64,000 nucleotides of DNA. Origin: Hippasteria phrygiana (lineage: Eukaryota > Echinodermata > Asteroidea > Valvatida > Goniasteridae). Numbering within the stretch: the stretch's first letter is position 1; the number at the start of each line of letters is the position of its first letter. Shown here one piece after another: positions 46,901 through 57,569 of the stretch. Under the pieces are notes generated by a model. It saw only the letters and a program-made list of their open reading frames with translations. It was not told where the DNA came from and did no database searches. Position numbers and translations under genes: made by a program. Where the stretch lies: contig JAZGUH010000206.1 of assembly GCA_037893225.1 (NCBI GenBank), positions 248,001-312,000 of the forward strand, written 5' to 3'.

Positions 46901-49900
46901 AAGACACAGAGGTGACACACAGGGTGAGAGATTCAATATGGTCCAAGATTGGAGCCTTCAGTCACTCACAACAATACACTGACAGAAAGAGACATACTGA
47001 TTGATAACTGGTAAGAGACAAATGAAGACACAGAGGTGACACACAGGGTGAGAGATTCAATATGGTCCAAGATTGGAGCCTTCAGTCTCTCAACAATACA
47101 CTGATAGAAAGAGACATACTGATTGATAATAGGTGAGAGACAAATGAAGACACAGAGGTGACACACAGGGTGAGAGATTCAATATGGTCCAAGATTGGAG
47201 CCCTCAGTCTCTCTCAACAATACACTGACAGAAAGAGACATACTGATTGATAATAGGTGAGACAAATGAAGACACAGAGGTGACACACAGGGTGAGAGAT
47301 TCAATATGGTCCAAGATTGGAGCCCTCAGTCTCTCACAACAATACACTGACAGAAAGAGACATACTGATTGATAACTGGTAAGAGACAAATGAAGACACA
47401 GAGGTGACACACAGGGTGAGAGATTCAATATGGTCCAAGATTGGAGCCCTCAGTCTCTCAACAATACACTGATAGAAAGAGACATAATGATTGATAATAG
47501 GTGAGAGACAAATGAAGACACAGAGGTGACACACAGGGTGAGAGATTCAATATGGTCCAAGATTGGAGCCCTCAGTCTCTCTCAACAATACACTGACAGA
47601 AAGAGACATACTGATTGATAATAGGTGAGAGACAAATGAAGACACAGAGGTGACACACAGGGTGAGAGATTCAATATGGTCCAAGATTGGAGCCTTCAGT
47701 CACTCACAACAATACACTGATAGAAAGAGACATACTGATTGATAATAGGTGAGAGACAAATGAAGACACAGAGGTGACACACAGGGTGAGAGATTCAATA
47801 TGGTCCGAGATTGGAGCCTTCAGTCTCTCAACAATACACTGACAGAAAGAGACATACTGATTGATAGCTGGTAAGAGACAAATGAAGACACAGAGGTGAC
47901 ACACATGGTGACAGATTCAATATGGTCCAAGATTGGAGCCCTCAGTCTCTCAACAATACACTGACAGAAAGAGACATACTGATTGATAATAGGTGAGAGA
48001 CAAATGAAGACACAGAGGTGACACACAGGGTGAGAGATACAATATGGTCCAAGATTGGAGCCCTCAGTCTCTCAACAATACACTGATAGAAAAGAGACAT
48101 ACTGATTGATAACTGGTAAGAGACAAATGAAGACACAGAGGTGACACACAGGGTGAGAGATTCAATATGGTCCAAGATTGGAGCCTTCAGTCACTCACAA
48201 CAATACACTGACAGAAAGAGACATACTGATTGATAACTGGTAAGAGACAAATGAAGACACAGAGGTGACACACAGGGTGAGAGATTCAATATGGTCCAAG
48301 ATTGGAGCCCTCAGTCTCTCTCAACAATACACTGACAGAAAGAGACATACTGATTGATAACTGGTAAGAGACAAATGAAGACACAGAGGTGACACACAGG
48401 GTGAGAGATTCAATATGGTCCAAGATTGGAGCCTTCAGTCACTCACAACAATACACTGACAGAAAGAGACATACTGATTGATAACTGGTAAGAGACAAAT
48501 GAAGACACAGAGGTGACACACATGGTGACAGATTCAATATGGTCCAAGATTGGAGCCTTCAGTCACTCACAACAATACACTGACAGAAAGAGACATACTG
48601 ATTGATAACTGGTAAGAGACAAATGAAGACACAGAGGTGACACACATGGTGAGAGATACAATATGGTCCAAGATTGGAGCCTTCAGTCTCTCAACAATAC
48701 ACTGATAGAAAGAGACATACTGATTGATAACTGGTAAGAGACAAATGAAGACACAGAGGTGACACACAGGGTGAGAGATTCAATATGGTCCAAGATTGGA
48801 GCCCTCAGTCTCTCTCAACAATACACTGACAGAAAGAGACATACTGATTGATAACTGGTAAGAGACAAATGAAGACACAGAGGTGACACACAGGGTGAGA
48901 GATTCAATATGGTCCAAGATTGGAGCCCTCAGTCTCTCTCAACAATACACTGACAGAAAGAGACATACTGATTGATAACTGGTAAGAGACAAATGAAGAC
49001 ACAGAGGTGACACACATGGTGAGAGATACAATATGGTCCAAGATTGGAGCCTTCAGTCTCTCAACAATACACTGACAGAAAGAGACATACTGATTGATAA
49101 TAGGTGAGAGACAAATGAAGACACAGAGGTGACACACATGGTGAGAGATTCAATATGGTCCAAGATTGGAGCCTTCAGTCTCTCACAACAATACACTGAC
49201 AGAAAGAGACATACTGATTGATAACTGGTAAGAGACAAATGAAGACACAGAGGTGACACACACGGTGAGAGATTCAATATGGTCCAAGATTGGAGCCTTC
49301 AGTCTCTCAACAATACACTGATAGAAAGAGACATACTGATTGATAATAGGTAAGAGACAAATGAAGACACAGAGGTGACACACAGGGTGAGAGATTCAAT
49401 ATGGTCCAAGATTGGAGCCCTCAGTCTCTCTCAACAATACACTGACAGAAAGAGACATACTGATTGATAGCTGGTAAGAGACAAATGAAGACACAGAGGT
49501 GACACACAGGGTGAGAGATACAATATGGTCCAAGATTGGAGCCTTCAGTCTCTCAACAATACACTGATAGAAAGAGACATACTGATTGATAGCTGGTAAG
49601 AGACAAATGAAGACACAGAGGTGACACACAGGGTGAGAGATTCAATATGGTCCAAGATTGGAGCCCTCAGTCTCTCTCAACAATACACTGACAGAAAGAG
49701 ACATACTGATTGATAACTGGTAAGAGACAAATGAAGACACAGAGGTGACACACATGGTGAGAGATACAATATGGTCCAAGATTGGAGCCTTCAGTCTCTC
49801 AACAATACACTGATAGAAAGAGACATACTGATTGATAATAGGTGAGAGACAAATGAAGACACAGAGGTGACACACATGGTGAGAGATTCAATATGGTCCA

Positions 49901-51128
49901 AGATTGGAGCCTTCAGTCTCTCACAACAATACACTGACAGAAAGAGACATACTGATTGATAACTGGTAAGAGACAAATGAAGACACAGAGGTGACACACA
50001 CGGTGAGAGATTCAATATGGTCCAAGATTGGAGCCTTCAGTCTCTCAACAATACACTGATAGAAAGAGACATACTGATTGATAATAGGTAAGAGACAAAT
50101 GAAGACACAGAGGTGACACACAGGGTGAGAGATTCAATATGGTCCAAGATTGGAGCCCCCAGTCTCTCTCAACAATACACTGACAGAAAGAGACATACTG
50201 ATTGATAGCTGGTAAGAGACAAATGAAGACACAGAGGTGACACACAGGGTGAGAGATACAATATGGTCCAAGATTGGAGCCTTCAGTCTCTCAACAATAC
50301 ACTGATAGAAAGAGACATACTGATTGATAGCTGGTAAGAGACAAATGAAGACACAGAGGTGACACACAGGGTGAGAGATTCAATATGGTCCAAGATTGGA
50401 GCCCTCAGTCTCTCACAACAATACACTGACAGAAAGAGACATACTGATTGATAACTGGTAAGAGACAAATGAAGACACAGAGGTGACACACATGGTGAGA
50501 GATACAATATGGTCCAAGATTGGAGCCCTCAGTCTCTCAACAATACACTGACAGAAAGAGACATACTGATTGATAACTGGTAAGAGACAAATGAAGACAC
50601 AGAGGTGACACACATGGTGAGAGATTCAATATGGTCCAAGATTGGAGCCCTCAGTCTCTCACAACAATACACTGACAGAAAGAGACATACTGATTGATAA
50701 CTGGTAAGAGACAAATGAAGACACAGAGGTGACACACACGGTGAGAGATACAATATGGTCCAAGATTGGAGCCCTCAGTCTCTCAACAATACACTGACAG
50801 AAAGAGACATACTGATTGATAACTGGTAAGAGACAAATGAAGACACAGAGGTGACACACACGGTGAGAGATTCAATATGGTCCAAGATTGGAGCCCTCAG
50901 TCTCTCAACAATACACTGACAGAAAGAGACATACTGATTGATAACTGGTAAGAGACAAATGAAGACACAGAGGTGACACACAGGGTGAGAGATTCAATAT
51001 GGTCCAAGATTGGAGCCTTCAGTCTCTCACAACAATACACTGATAGAAAGAGACATACTGATTGATAACTGGTAAGAGACAAATGAAGACACAGAGGTGA
51101 CACACAGGGTGAGAGATACAATACAGAA
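43902..51128. repeat. 122-124 bp minisatellite (about 58 copies) carrying decoy 3' splice sites
   Basis: Units of 122 or 124 bp (dinucleotide differences at CTCTCAACA/CTCTCTCAACA/CTCACAACA) fill the intron between exons 6 and 7. Read on the minus strand each unit has a pyrimidine-rich stretch, CTGTCAG, then TGTATTGTTG and GAGAGACTG, matching the acceptor and first bases of exon 7 (CCCCCAG, TGTATCGTTG). The unit next to the exon is in register with the real acceptor. The frequent short frames along the array are repeat translations, not genes. Confidence 0.95.
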
Positions 51129-51266
51129 TGAGATTGAAGCTTGGAGTTGACCACTCACAACGGTGCACCAACCTCAAAAAGTAACTCCTGGAAAATATTA
51201 ATAAAAGCAGATGGGATGGGGAAGGCTGTGGGAGGGCACAGACAGAAGTCCTTGAATACAGCTTAC

Positions 51267-51385
51267 CCACAACTGTGACGATGAGATCACACTGTTCTGA
51301 GAGACCCACCGGGTCTCTGGCAATGAATGTAACAGTGGTTCTTCCCTCAGGAAAGCTGCTGCCTGGGGCTAGATGGCCGACTTGT
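51267..51385 (-). CDS. SVEP1-like: Exon 6: HYR domain, C-terminal half
   Basis: 119 bp, phase 2 in, phase 1 out. Encodes the second half of the HYR begun in exon 5: FPEGRTTVTFIARDPVG, then EQCDLIVTVV. The G-T-V-F-A-D-G pattern and the single cysteine match the hyalin-repeat end. The donor is GTAAGC. The intron that follows contains the 7-kb minisatellite. Confidence 0.88.
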
Positions 51386-51429
51386 CTGCAACACCAAAGT
51401 ACATGTATAACCAACACATGAATAATTTC

Positions 51430-51600
51430 AAGTGCAAGAGAGATGTTTTTGCCCTTTCCAGACAGTGTATACTCAGTGCTTTACGACAGTCTGTAGGAAA
51501 AATTCACAGGCCTACTTGGGCGGGACTCGAACCAACGACCTCCTGCTTACTAGCGCAGATGCCTTAACCACTCGACCCCCGAGCTTGCCGAGGTCGGCTG
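51430..51600 (-). mobile_element. tRNA-derived SINE, type 2 (inverted)
   Basis: Minus-strand tRNA-like start with GGTCGTTGGTTCGAGTCCC, then the shared SINE body ending near CAGTGCTTTACGACAGTC. Faces the copy at 51632-51830. Confidence 0.75.
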
Positions 51601-51631
51601 GCTGATTCCAATCTGCTGTAGCAGCGGCTAC

Positions 51632-51830
51632 CACGGCGCATGGTTGGTGGGCAAGTGGTTAAGACATCTGCACTAAAAATCAGGAGGTCGTGGGTTCGAG
51701 TCATGACCGAGTAAGGCTGTCAATTTTTCCCACAGGCTCTCCGGAAGCACTGAGCATACATGTACAGTGCTTGATACACTATGTCGGAAAAGGGCAAACA
51801 AAATCTCTCTTGTAATTTATCCTTTTCGAT
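51632..51830 (+). mobile_element. tRNA-derived SINE, type 2
   Basis: GGTTGGTGGGCAAGTGGTTA start, box B GGTTCGAGTCATG, body GGCTCTCCGGAAGCACTGAG, ending with AAATCTCTCTTGTAATTTA. Same family as 28500-28680. Confidence 0.78.
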
Positions 51831-52114
51831 GCAAATTCCATCTTCTCACCTGAATAGTTTGTTCATAATTCTTTGTCGATACCGCAAGCGGCGACCAAAC
51901 TGTTTCTCAGCAAGCTCTGTTATAGTTCGGCATAGGTAGAGGAAACGTATGAGCATCTGGTAGGGGGCTAAACTACCATCAAGACATAGTTTACTTGCAC
52001 AGTCACTTGAGGCTAGAGCCCTTAGGTGCCAAGTGTACTAATGAACATGTTTATATGAGGAACTAAAACTGTCAATTCCTTCGTCATCTTCTGCCAAGGG
52101 ACCCAACAGGGAAT

Positions 52115-53814
52115 AAGGGAACATTTCATATTGTCCAGATGCGGTATTGATTGTGGTACCACTGCTTTTATTCGCGGCGCCGTATTCTTTACCTCAAACC
52201 TAGCTGATGAAAGGAAAGCCAGGTGGCTTGAATAACCATGCGGTAAAAACTGGAGCTTGGTGCTCATTAAAGCCCAGTCAATTTATCAAAGATTCCAGTG
52301 GTCAGACCATGGACAAAGAACCCTATATTAGAGGTCTTGCTGCAATGAATGTTTATTAAGAGCTCTGGCTTGGAACACTTTAGGCCTTTTCACACTACGA
52401 AAAATCTCGGTGTTGGAGCCGGGTCCGACCCGTGTTAACTAGACTGACCTTTTCACACTGCGACATTTTCAACACGGCACTGACCCGTGTAGAGCGCTCA
52501 ACCCGGGTTGAAACTAACCCTGCTCGGGAGGTGGGTTGAGAGCTCTCGACCCGTGTAGAGAAGTTCGAATCGAGTTGAAAACACCTCTGGGTTGAGTTCG
52601 ACCCGTGTAACCGCGTTGAGTAGTGTGAAAAGGGAGTGTAATTGATCCGTGTTGAATTTTTTTTAAAGTCTACACGGGTTGGACCTGTGTAGATTTCGAC
52701 ACAGGTCGAACGTACATAGTGTGAACAAATCCTTTTAATTCCCCGTTGTCCACCAAGATGGATAAGCCAAAGAGCCAGGGGATTAAGTGATGCCATAAGC
52801 CCATTTCACACAACCGTTAAAAACACGGGTCACGTGCGATGAAATCGCATCGATGTCACAAATGCACAGATTCTGTGCCGTGAGAAAGTGTATCTCTGTG
52901 TCACCAAATCGCACGGGTCCCGTGCGGTTTGTGACAGGGATCGAGACCTCCACAATTTCTCATCGATGTGACATCCGTGCGACAATCACCGAGATTGGTC
53001 GTGTGAATGTACCGATGCGATTTTCGCATGGATACTGTGCAGTGAAATCACCTTTACACATGCACAGTTTGCCGTTTGGTTTTTGTAAACACACATTTCT
53101 TCAGTTCTGATTGGTCAGTTGCTGCGTAATGAGATTTGTGTAGGAGAACAGTAGATTCTCTGTAAATAAACAACACTTCGTTAGTGTTGCTGTTTACATA
53201 TTTACAGCAAATTTTGACAAAGTGGTCTGGTACATTTACATCCTCTTTGTATTACTGACGCTAAAACACAAAAACTATGGACACGTCATATTTTCCAAGT
53301 CACTTTACCGTAAGTTTACGTCCAAAATCTGTTAAAACTAAAATACGGTGATTGTTTAATTTTAAAAGGGGAAAAACGTTGTTATTTTAAGGAATTTTTA
53401 ACAGTGCGGTAAAATCACTGGAACCTTATAAATTTCATCGTTCATAGAATATCGCAACACCAGCAATACACGTGCAAACATTGCAAAACGAGGGACATTC
53501 GCTACCGCGGACTCTGTTGTATCGTGTGAAAGCCTGTGATGAAATCTAGGGCGTCAGACACCAAGCGCCAATCATCGCAGATATGTGTGTTTCAAGCACT
53601 CGTGTGAAATGGGCTATACTTGGATTCTTTGTAAAGCACTCACGGTCAGAGTACCGAACACTCCTTATAAATATTGCTGTGACAAAACTGCCCGTGAGCA
53701 CTGACCTGTATACAACAAACTCATTATCTCAGCCAGATGGCCATTAATAATAGTACCGCAAAAAAAGTGTTACCGCAACTGATACCGCTTTCAGACAATA
53801 TGAAATGATCCCTA
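52115..53814. mobile_element. Composite TIR element with nested insertions
   Basis: Left GGGAACATTTCATATTGTC and right inverse GGGATCATTTCATATTGTC continue to GCGGTAT and ACCACTGCTTT / AACACTTTTTTT. The left half matches 14745-15250. Inside are a TTTTCACACT/CCCGTGTAGA-rich segment (52385-52740) and a nested element at 52798-53615. Confidence 0.6.
52798..53615. mobile_element. 818-bp nested TIR element
   Basis: AGCCCATTTCACAC at both ends in inverse orientation, flanked by ATA on each side (possible 3-bp target duplication, as in PIF/Harbinger-type elements). No intact ORF. Confidence 0.6.
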
Positions 53815-54031
53815 AGTCAACCGACTTTTGTGGGCTATCCCGGCCAGATGCCAAATAATAAATGCACTAGACGTCATCAGGTCTCAAAGTAGTGCTTAAA
53901 CATATTTGTAAACATTTATTTTAGATGCCAACGAAAGCAAAAATAAAGGGGGGTTAGTTCAATGCCTGAATCAAATTTTAAGAAATTTTGCCAATGAAAT
54001 TAGTTTTTACGATCTTAACTATGCCACCTAC

Positions 54032-54167
54032 CTCGACACTGTGACAAAGCCGGAGTTGTCTGTGGCGGTGGGAAGGTCAAAGTTCACTGTCTGTGTGGTC
54101 ATACCAAGCTCACTGTTGACAGTCAGGTACGTGGGGCAGTCAGTGGTGAGTCTTGGTCTTTGCTCAT
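54032..54167 (-). CDS. SVEP1-like: Exon 5: HYR domain, N-terminal half
   Basis: 136 bp, entering in phase 1 and leaving in phase 2. Encodes a HYR start: DCPTYLTVNSELGMTTQTV, then FDLPTATDNSGFVTV, where the ATDNSG turn is characteristic. It joins exon 6 across an intron of about 2.6 kb packed with nested transposons, and the splice restores an arginine codon (VSR-QVGHL). Confidence 0.88.
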
Positions 54168-54199
54168 CTGAAATTGTTTGCAAAAATGTCCCTTTTTCG

Positions 54200-54380
54200 T
54201 TTGAGGCACTCTACTCGCTTGGCTGTCTCATCACATCCTTTTTAATGTTGTTGTTCCACAGGCTAGTACTGTGAGATACTCTTCAACTTTTCCCCCTTGT
54301 ACTGTCTCTCTTAGAAACTCCTAATACCCGTAACCTGCTTCCCTTCCACCTATAGTCTTTCACAATTCAAGCGAAATGTG
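54200..54380 (+). pseudogene. LINE 3'-end fragment
   Basis: Frame FEALYSLGCLITSF matches the end of the LINE relic at 37845-38312. Truncated just before the TIR element at 54395. Confidence 0.6.
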
Positions 54381-54394
54381 AATAGAAAGGAAAG

Positions 54395-55333
54395 TAGAGA
54401 CAGTGAAATTCCGCGATCGCGGAATCACGGACGGAATCGCAGAATCAAGTGTCAAAAACAGAATTGAAGATTTTGAATGGAAAAAAACGGAAAACGCATT
54501 TCAAAATAAGATTGAATGAGAATCATATTAAATTCAAATAAGTATTATAAAAATGTGCTGATAAGCTTTTTAAATATTAAACAGAAGAATCACGTTAAAA
54601 TGACGAAGCAGCACACCGTTAATCACAGCGCAACGTAAACTCCAGCCGATGTACATGACAGTGTACACAGTCAGGCCACCCACGCATACACTGATTCATT
54701 TAGAATTTGGGCTAGTCACGCACTTGGGGCCTGACCCGATTTCATCCGATTCCGCTGGTATGCTGCCGCAGAATGAATACCTTGATGTGGGAACAGGCGC
54801 AATGAACCAGCGGTCGGATTCGTGGCCCAAATCATGCCAAGCCGACAGAGGGTGAAACCTCCTGTTACTGGATGTGATTTACGTGCGCGTGCGTGCACAT
54901 GCTACTCCTGTGAACATTTCACGCTGCGAAGATTTGATTTCATCTCTCTAATGCCCGCTGTTATGTGCTCATCAAAATTGAAAACTGCCCGTCCAAAATC
55001 ATTCAGAATCAATCAAATTGTGAGGTTTAGGGCCTTATAACGTTGGGTTCTTTATTAACTGTTCACTTCTGGAAATTTCTTTTTGGGAGGGACGTAATGA
55101 TTGGGCGACTACAACATAAGACAACGAATAGGAATCATGTAGCCTCGGGCCTAATGGGGACGCTTTCAGGTTAGTGATTTTACCAATTTTTAATATGTAG
55201 GCCCTACCGTTTACTCATCGGGAAGGTAGTTCTATTCAAAAGGCTTCAAATTCCAGAAAAACGGAAAAAACGGAATTTACAAAATCGCAGAACAGAAAAT
55301 GCAAAATATATGAACGGATTTTCACTGTCTCTA
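54395..55333. mobile_element. 939-bp TIR element, family D
   Basis: Ends TAGAGACAGTGAAA(T/A)TCCG in inverted orientation. The right half is repeated at 63576-64000. Short frames only. Confidence 0.7.
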
Positions 55334-55334
55334 T

Positions 55335-55545
55335 TCCTTCAATCCCTGTCTTTCTTGCCTTTTGTAGCCTTTGGCCTTGTGTTGGGTGACACTCATGAAA
55401 ACAAAATATAGGTGGAATGGAAGCAAGTTGCAGGTAAGGAGTTCCAAAGAGAGGCAGTATGAGGGAAAACACTTGAGTAGATCACAGTACTAGCCTTTGG
55501 AACAACCTGAAAGTTTGGACGTGGGAACTAATGATGAAAGGCCAA
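55335..55545 (-). pseudogene. LINE 3'-end fragment
   Basis: GGTGGAATGGAAGCAAGTTG, GGTAAGGAGTTCCAAAG and ACTAATGATGAAAGGCCA match 37920-38102. Confidence 0.6.
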
Positions 55546-55639
55546 TATGTCTGTTCGTATTTTATTATTTTTTTTTTAAAGAGGACCACGAGTTTTTAAA
55601 GACTTTGCTGTGTTATTTGCAGCAAGCTCTTTTACCGTA

Positions 55640-57564
55640 ATTAGGTGTTGGGCTTCAGCCCAAAACCTATTGTTATTGTTAGAATTATTCTTATTATTAG
55701 GTGTTGGGCTTGAGCCCAAAACCTATTGTTATTGTTAGAATTATTATTATTCTTCTCCTTCTTCTTACCCTAACTTTCTTCTCCGGAGTTGTTTGACTAC
55801 ATGCAAACTCATATCAGGTTCATATCTGGTACATATATGTACATCACATTGAAGATTCCGGAAAATGTGATGACGTCATGATGACGTCATCAGGTATCAA
55901 ATTACAAGCAATTAAACATTTCTATTTTTAATCTTTGAAAATCGATATAAAATCAACCGTGAAAGACCGGAACTTGATTTTTACGGCAATTGATAGGATA
56001 ATATTAGATCTTCAATTTTGATCGTGTGCAAAATCACGTGACCCTTCCTTCCGGTCAAAACCGGAAGTGCTTTATAATTTGAAAGTGGAAAAAGATTTGA
56101 ACTTGCTTTCAGCGATGTTAGTCCTTGGCCAGGCTGAACTTTTCAAAAATGTTAGCTGTGACGTCATAAAATATTCGAGCGCCCTCTAGCGGCAGGTTGA
56201 AAAATGTTTAAAATTAACTTTCAGTCGATGTGTCTGGCAAAGTTTGCGGTAATCACTTTATAATTGATATATATGATGACCTTCATGCAGGCAACACGTG
56301 TGCGAGGGCTCAGATTGATGACGTCATCAGACCGGAAGTTGCAATGAAAAGACCTTTAAACCTTAAAAAATCGCTGAAAAATCAACCGTGACAGATATAT
56401 TTCAGATTTTTGCTTCAGATGGCACAGTTGACATAGCTCTCGAGCTTTGTGATAATGACGTCACGATGACGTCATCAAGTATCATATTACAAGCAATCAA
56501 AGATTTCTTGATTTAATGTTTGAAAATCAATATAAAATCAACCGAGAGAGATCTGATTTTGCTTTTTACGGGAATTGATGGAATAATCCAGGGTCTTCAT
56601 TTTTGATATTACGTGCAAAATCACATGACCCTTCCTTCCGGTCCAAACCGGAAGTGCCTTATAATTTAAAAGTGGAAACAGATTTGAACTTGCTTTCAAC
56701 GATGTTAGTCTTTGGCCAGGCTGAACTTTTCAAAAATGTGTGCAGTGACGTCATAAAATATTCGAGCGCCCTCTAGCGGCAGGTTGAAAAATGTTTAAAA
56801 TTAACTTTCAGTCGATGTGTCTGGCAAAGTTTGCGGTAATCACTTTATAATTGATATATATGATGACCTTCATGCAGGCAACACGTGTGCGAGGGCTCAG
56901 ATTGATGACGTCATCAGACCGGAAGTTGCAATGAAAAGACCTTTAAACCTTAAAAAAATCGCTGAAAAATCAACCGTGACAGATATATTTCAGATTTTTG
57001 CTTCAGATGGCACAGTTGACATAGTTCTCGAGCTTTGTGATAATGACGTCACGATGACGCCATCAAGTATTAGATTACAAGCAATCAAAGATTTCTAGAT
57101 TTAATGTTTGAAAATCAATACAAAATCAACCGAGAGAGATCTGATTTTGCTTTTTACGGCAATTGATAGAATAATCCAGGGTCTTCATTTTTTATATTAC
57201 GTGCAAAATCACATGACCCTTCCTTCCGGTCCAAACCGGAAGTGCCTTATATTTTGAAAGTGGAAGAAGATGTGAACTTGCTTTCAACGATGAAAGTCTC
57301 TGGGTTAGGTTGTACTTCACAATAAAATGAGCGGTTATGTCATAAAATGTTAGAGCGCCCGCTATCGGCAGGTTAAAACATGTTTAAAATGAATAATCAG
57401 TTGATGTGTGTGGCGAATTTTGCTGAAATCACAGTAATGTGGTGTCTGGTCACAATACTGCAATGGTCTTGAAAACAAACATGTGCATGTGAACCTTTTT
57501 TCTTGTCATCAAACGAAACATGGCCCAACACCCTGTGTTTGTAACAACAAACACTGCCGTCTAG
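55640..57564 (+). mobile_element. Helitron-like repeat with 588-bp internal tandem units, copy 1
   Basis: Starts with two GGTGTTGGGCTT(C/G)AGCCC hairpins. Internal blocks recur about every 588 bp (TGACGTCA pairs at 55868, 56455, 57042; CGCCCTCTAGCGGCAGGTT between). Ends with hairpin GTGTTTGT-AACA-ACAAACAC, then CTAG (57561-57564) and T, the layout of a Helitron 3' end. Confidence 0.68.
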
Positions 57565-57569
57565 TTCTT

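Noticed and set aside
43902..51128. Many 66-85 codon minus-strand frames of the MCHLCVFICL type
   Set aside because: They are translations of the 122-124 bp intronic minisatellite; frame changes with each unit because 122 and 124 are not multiples of 3. Not a protein family.
43902..51128. CRISPR-like array
   Set aside because: Units are 122-124 bp, directly adjacent without unique spacers, and the genome is animal.
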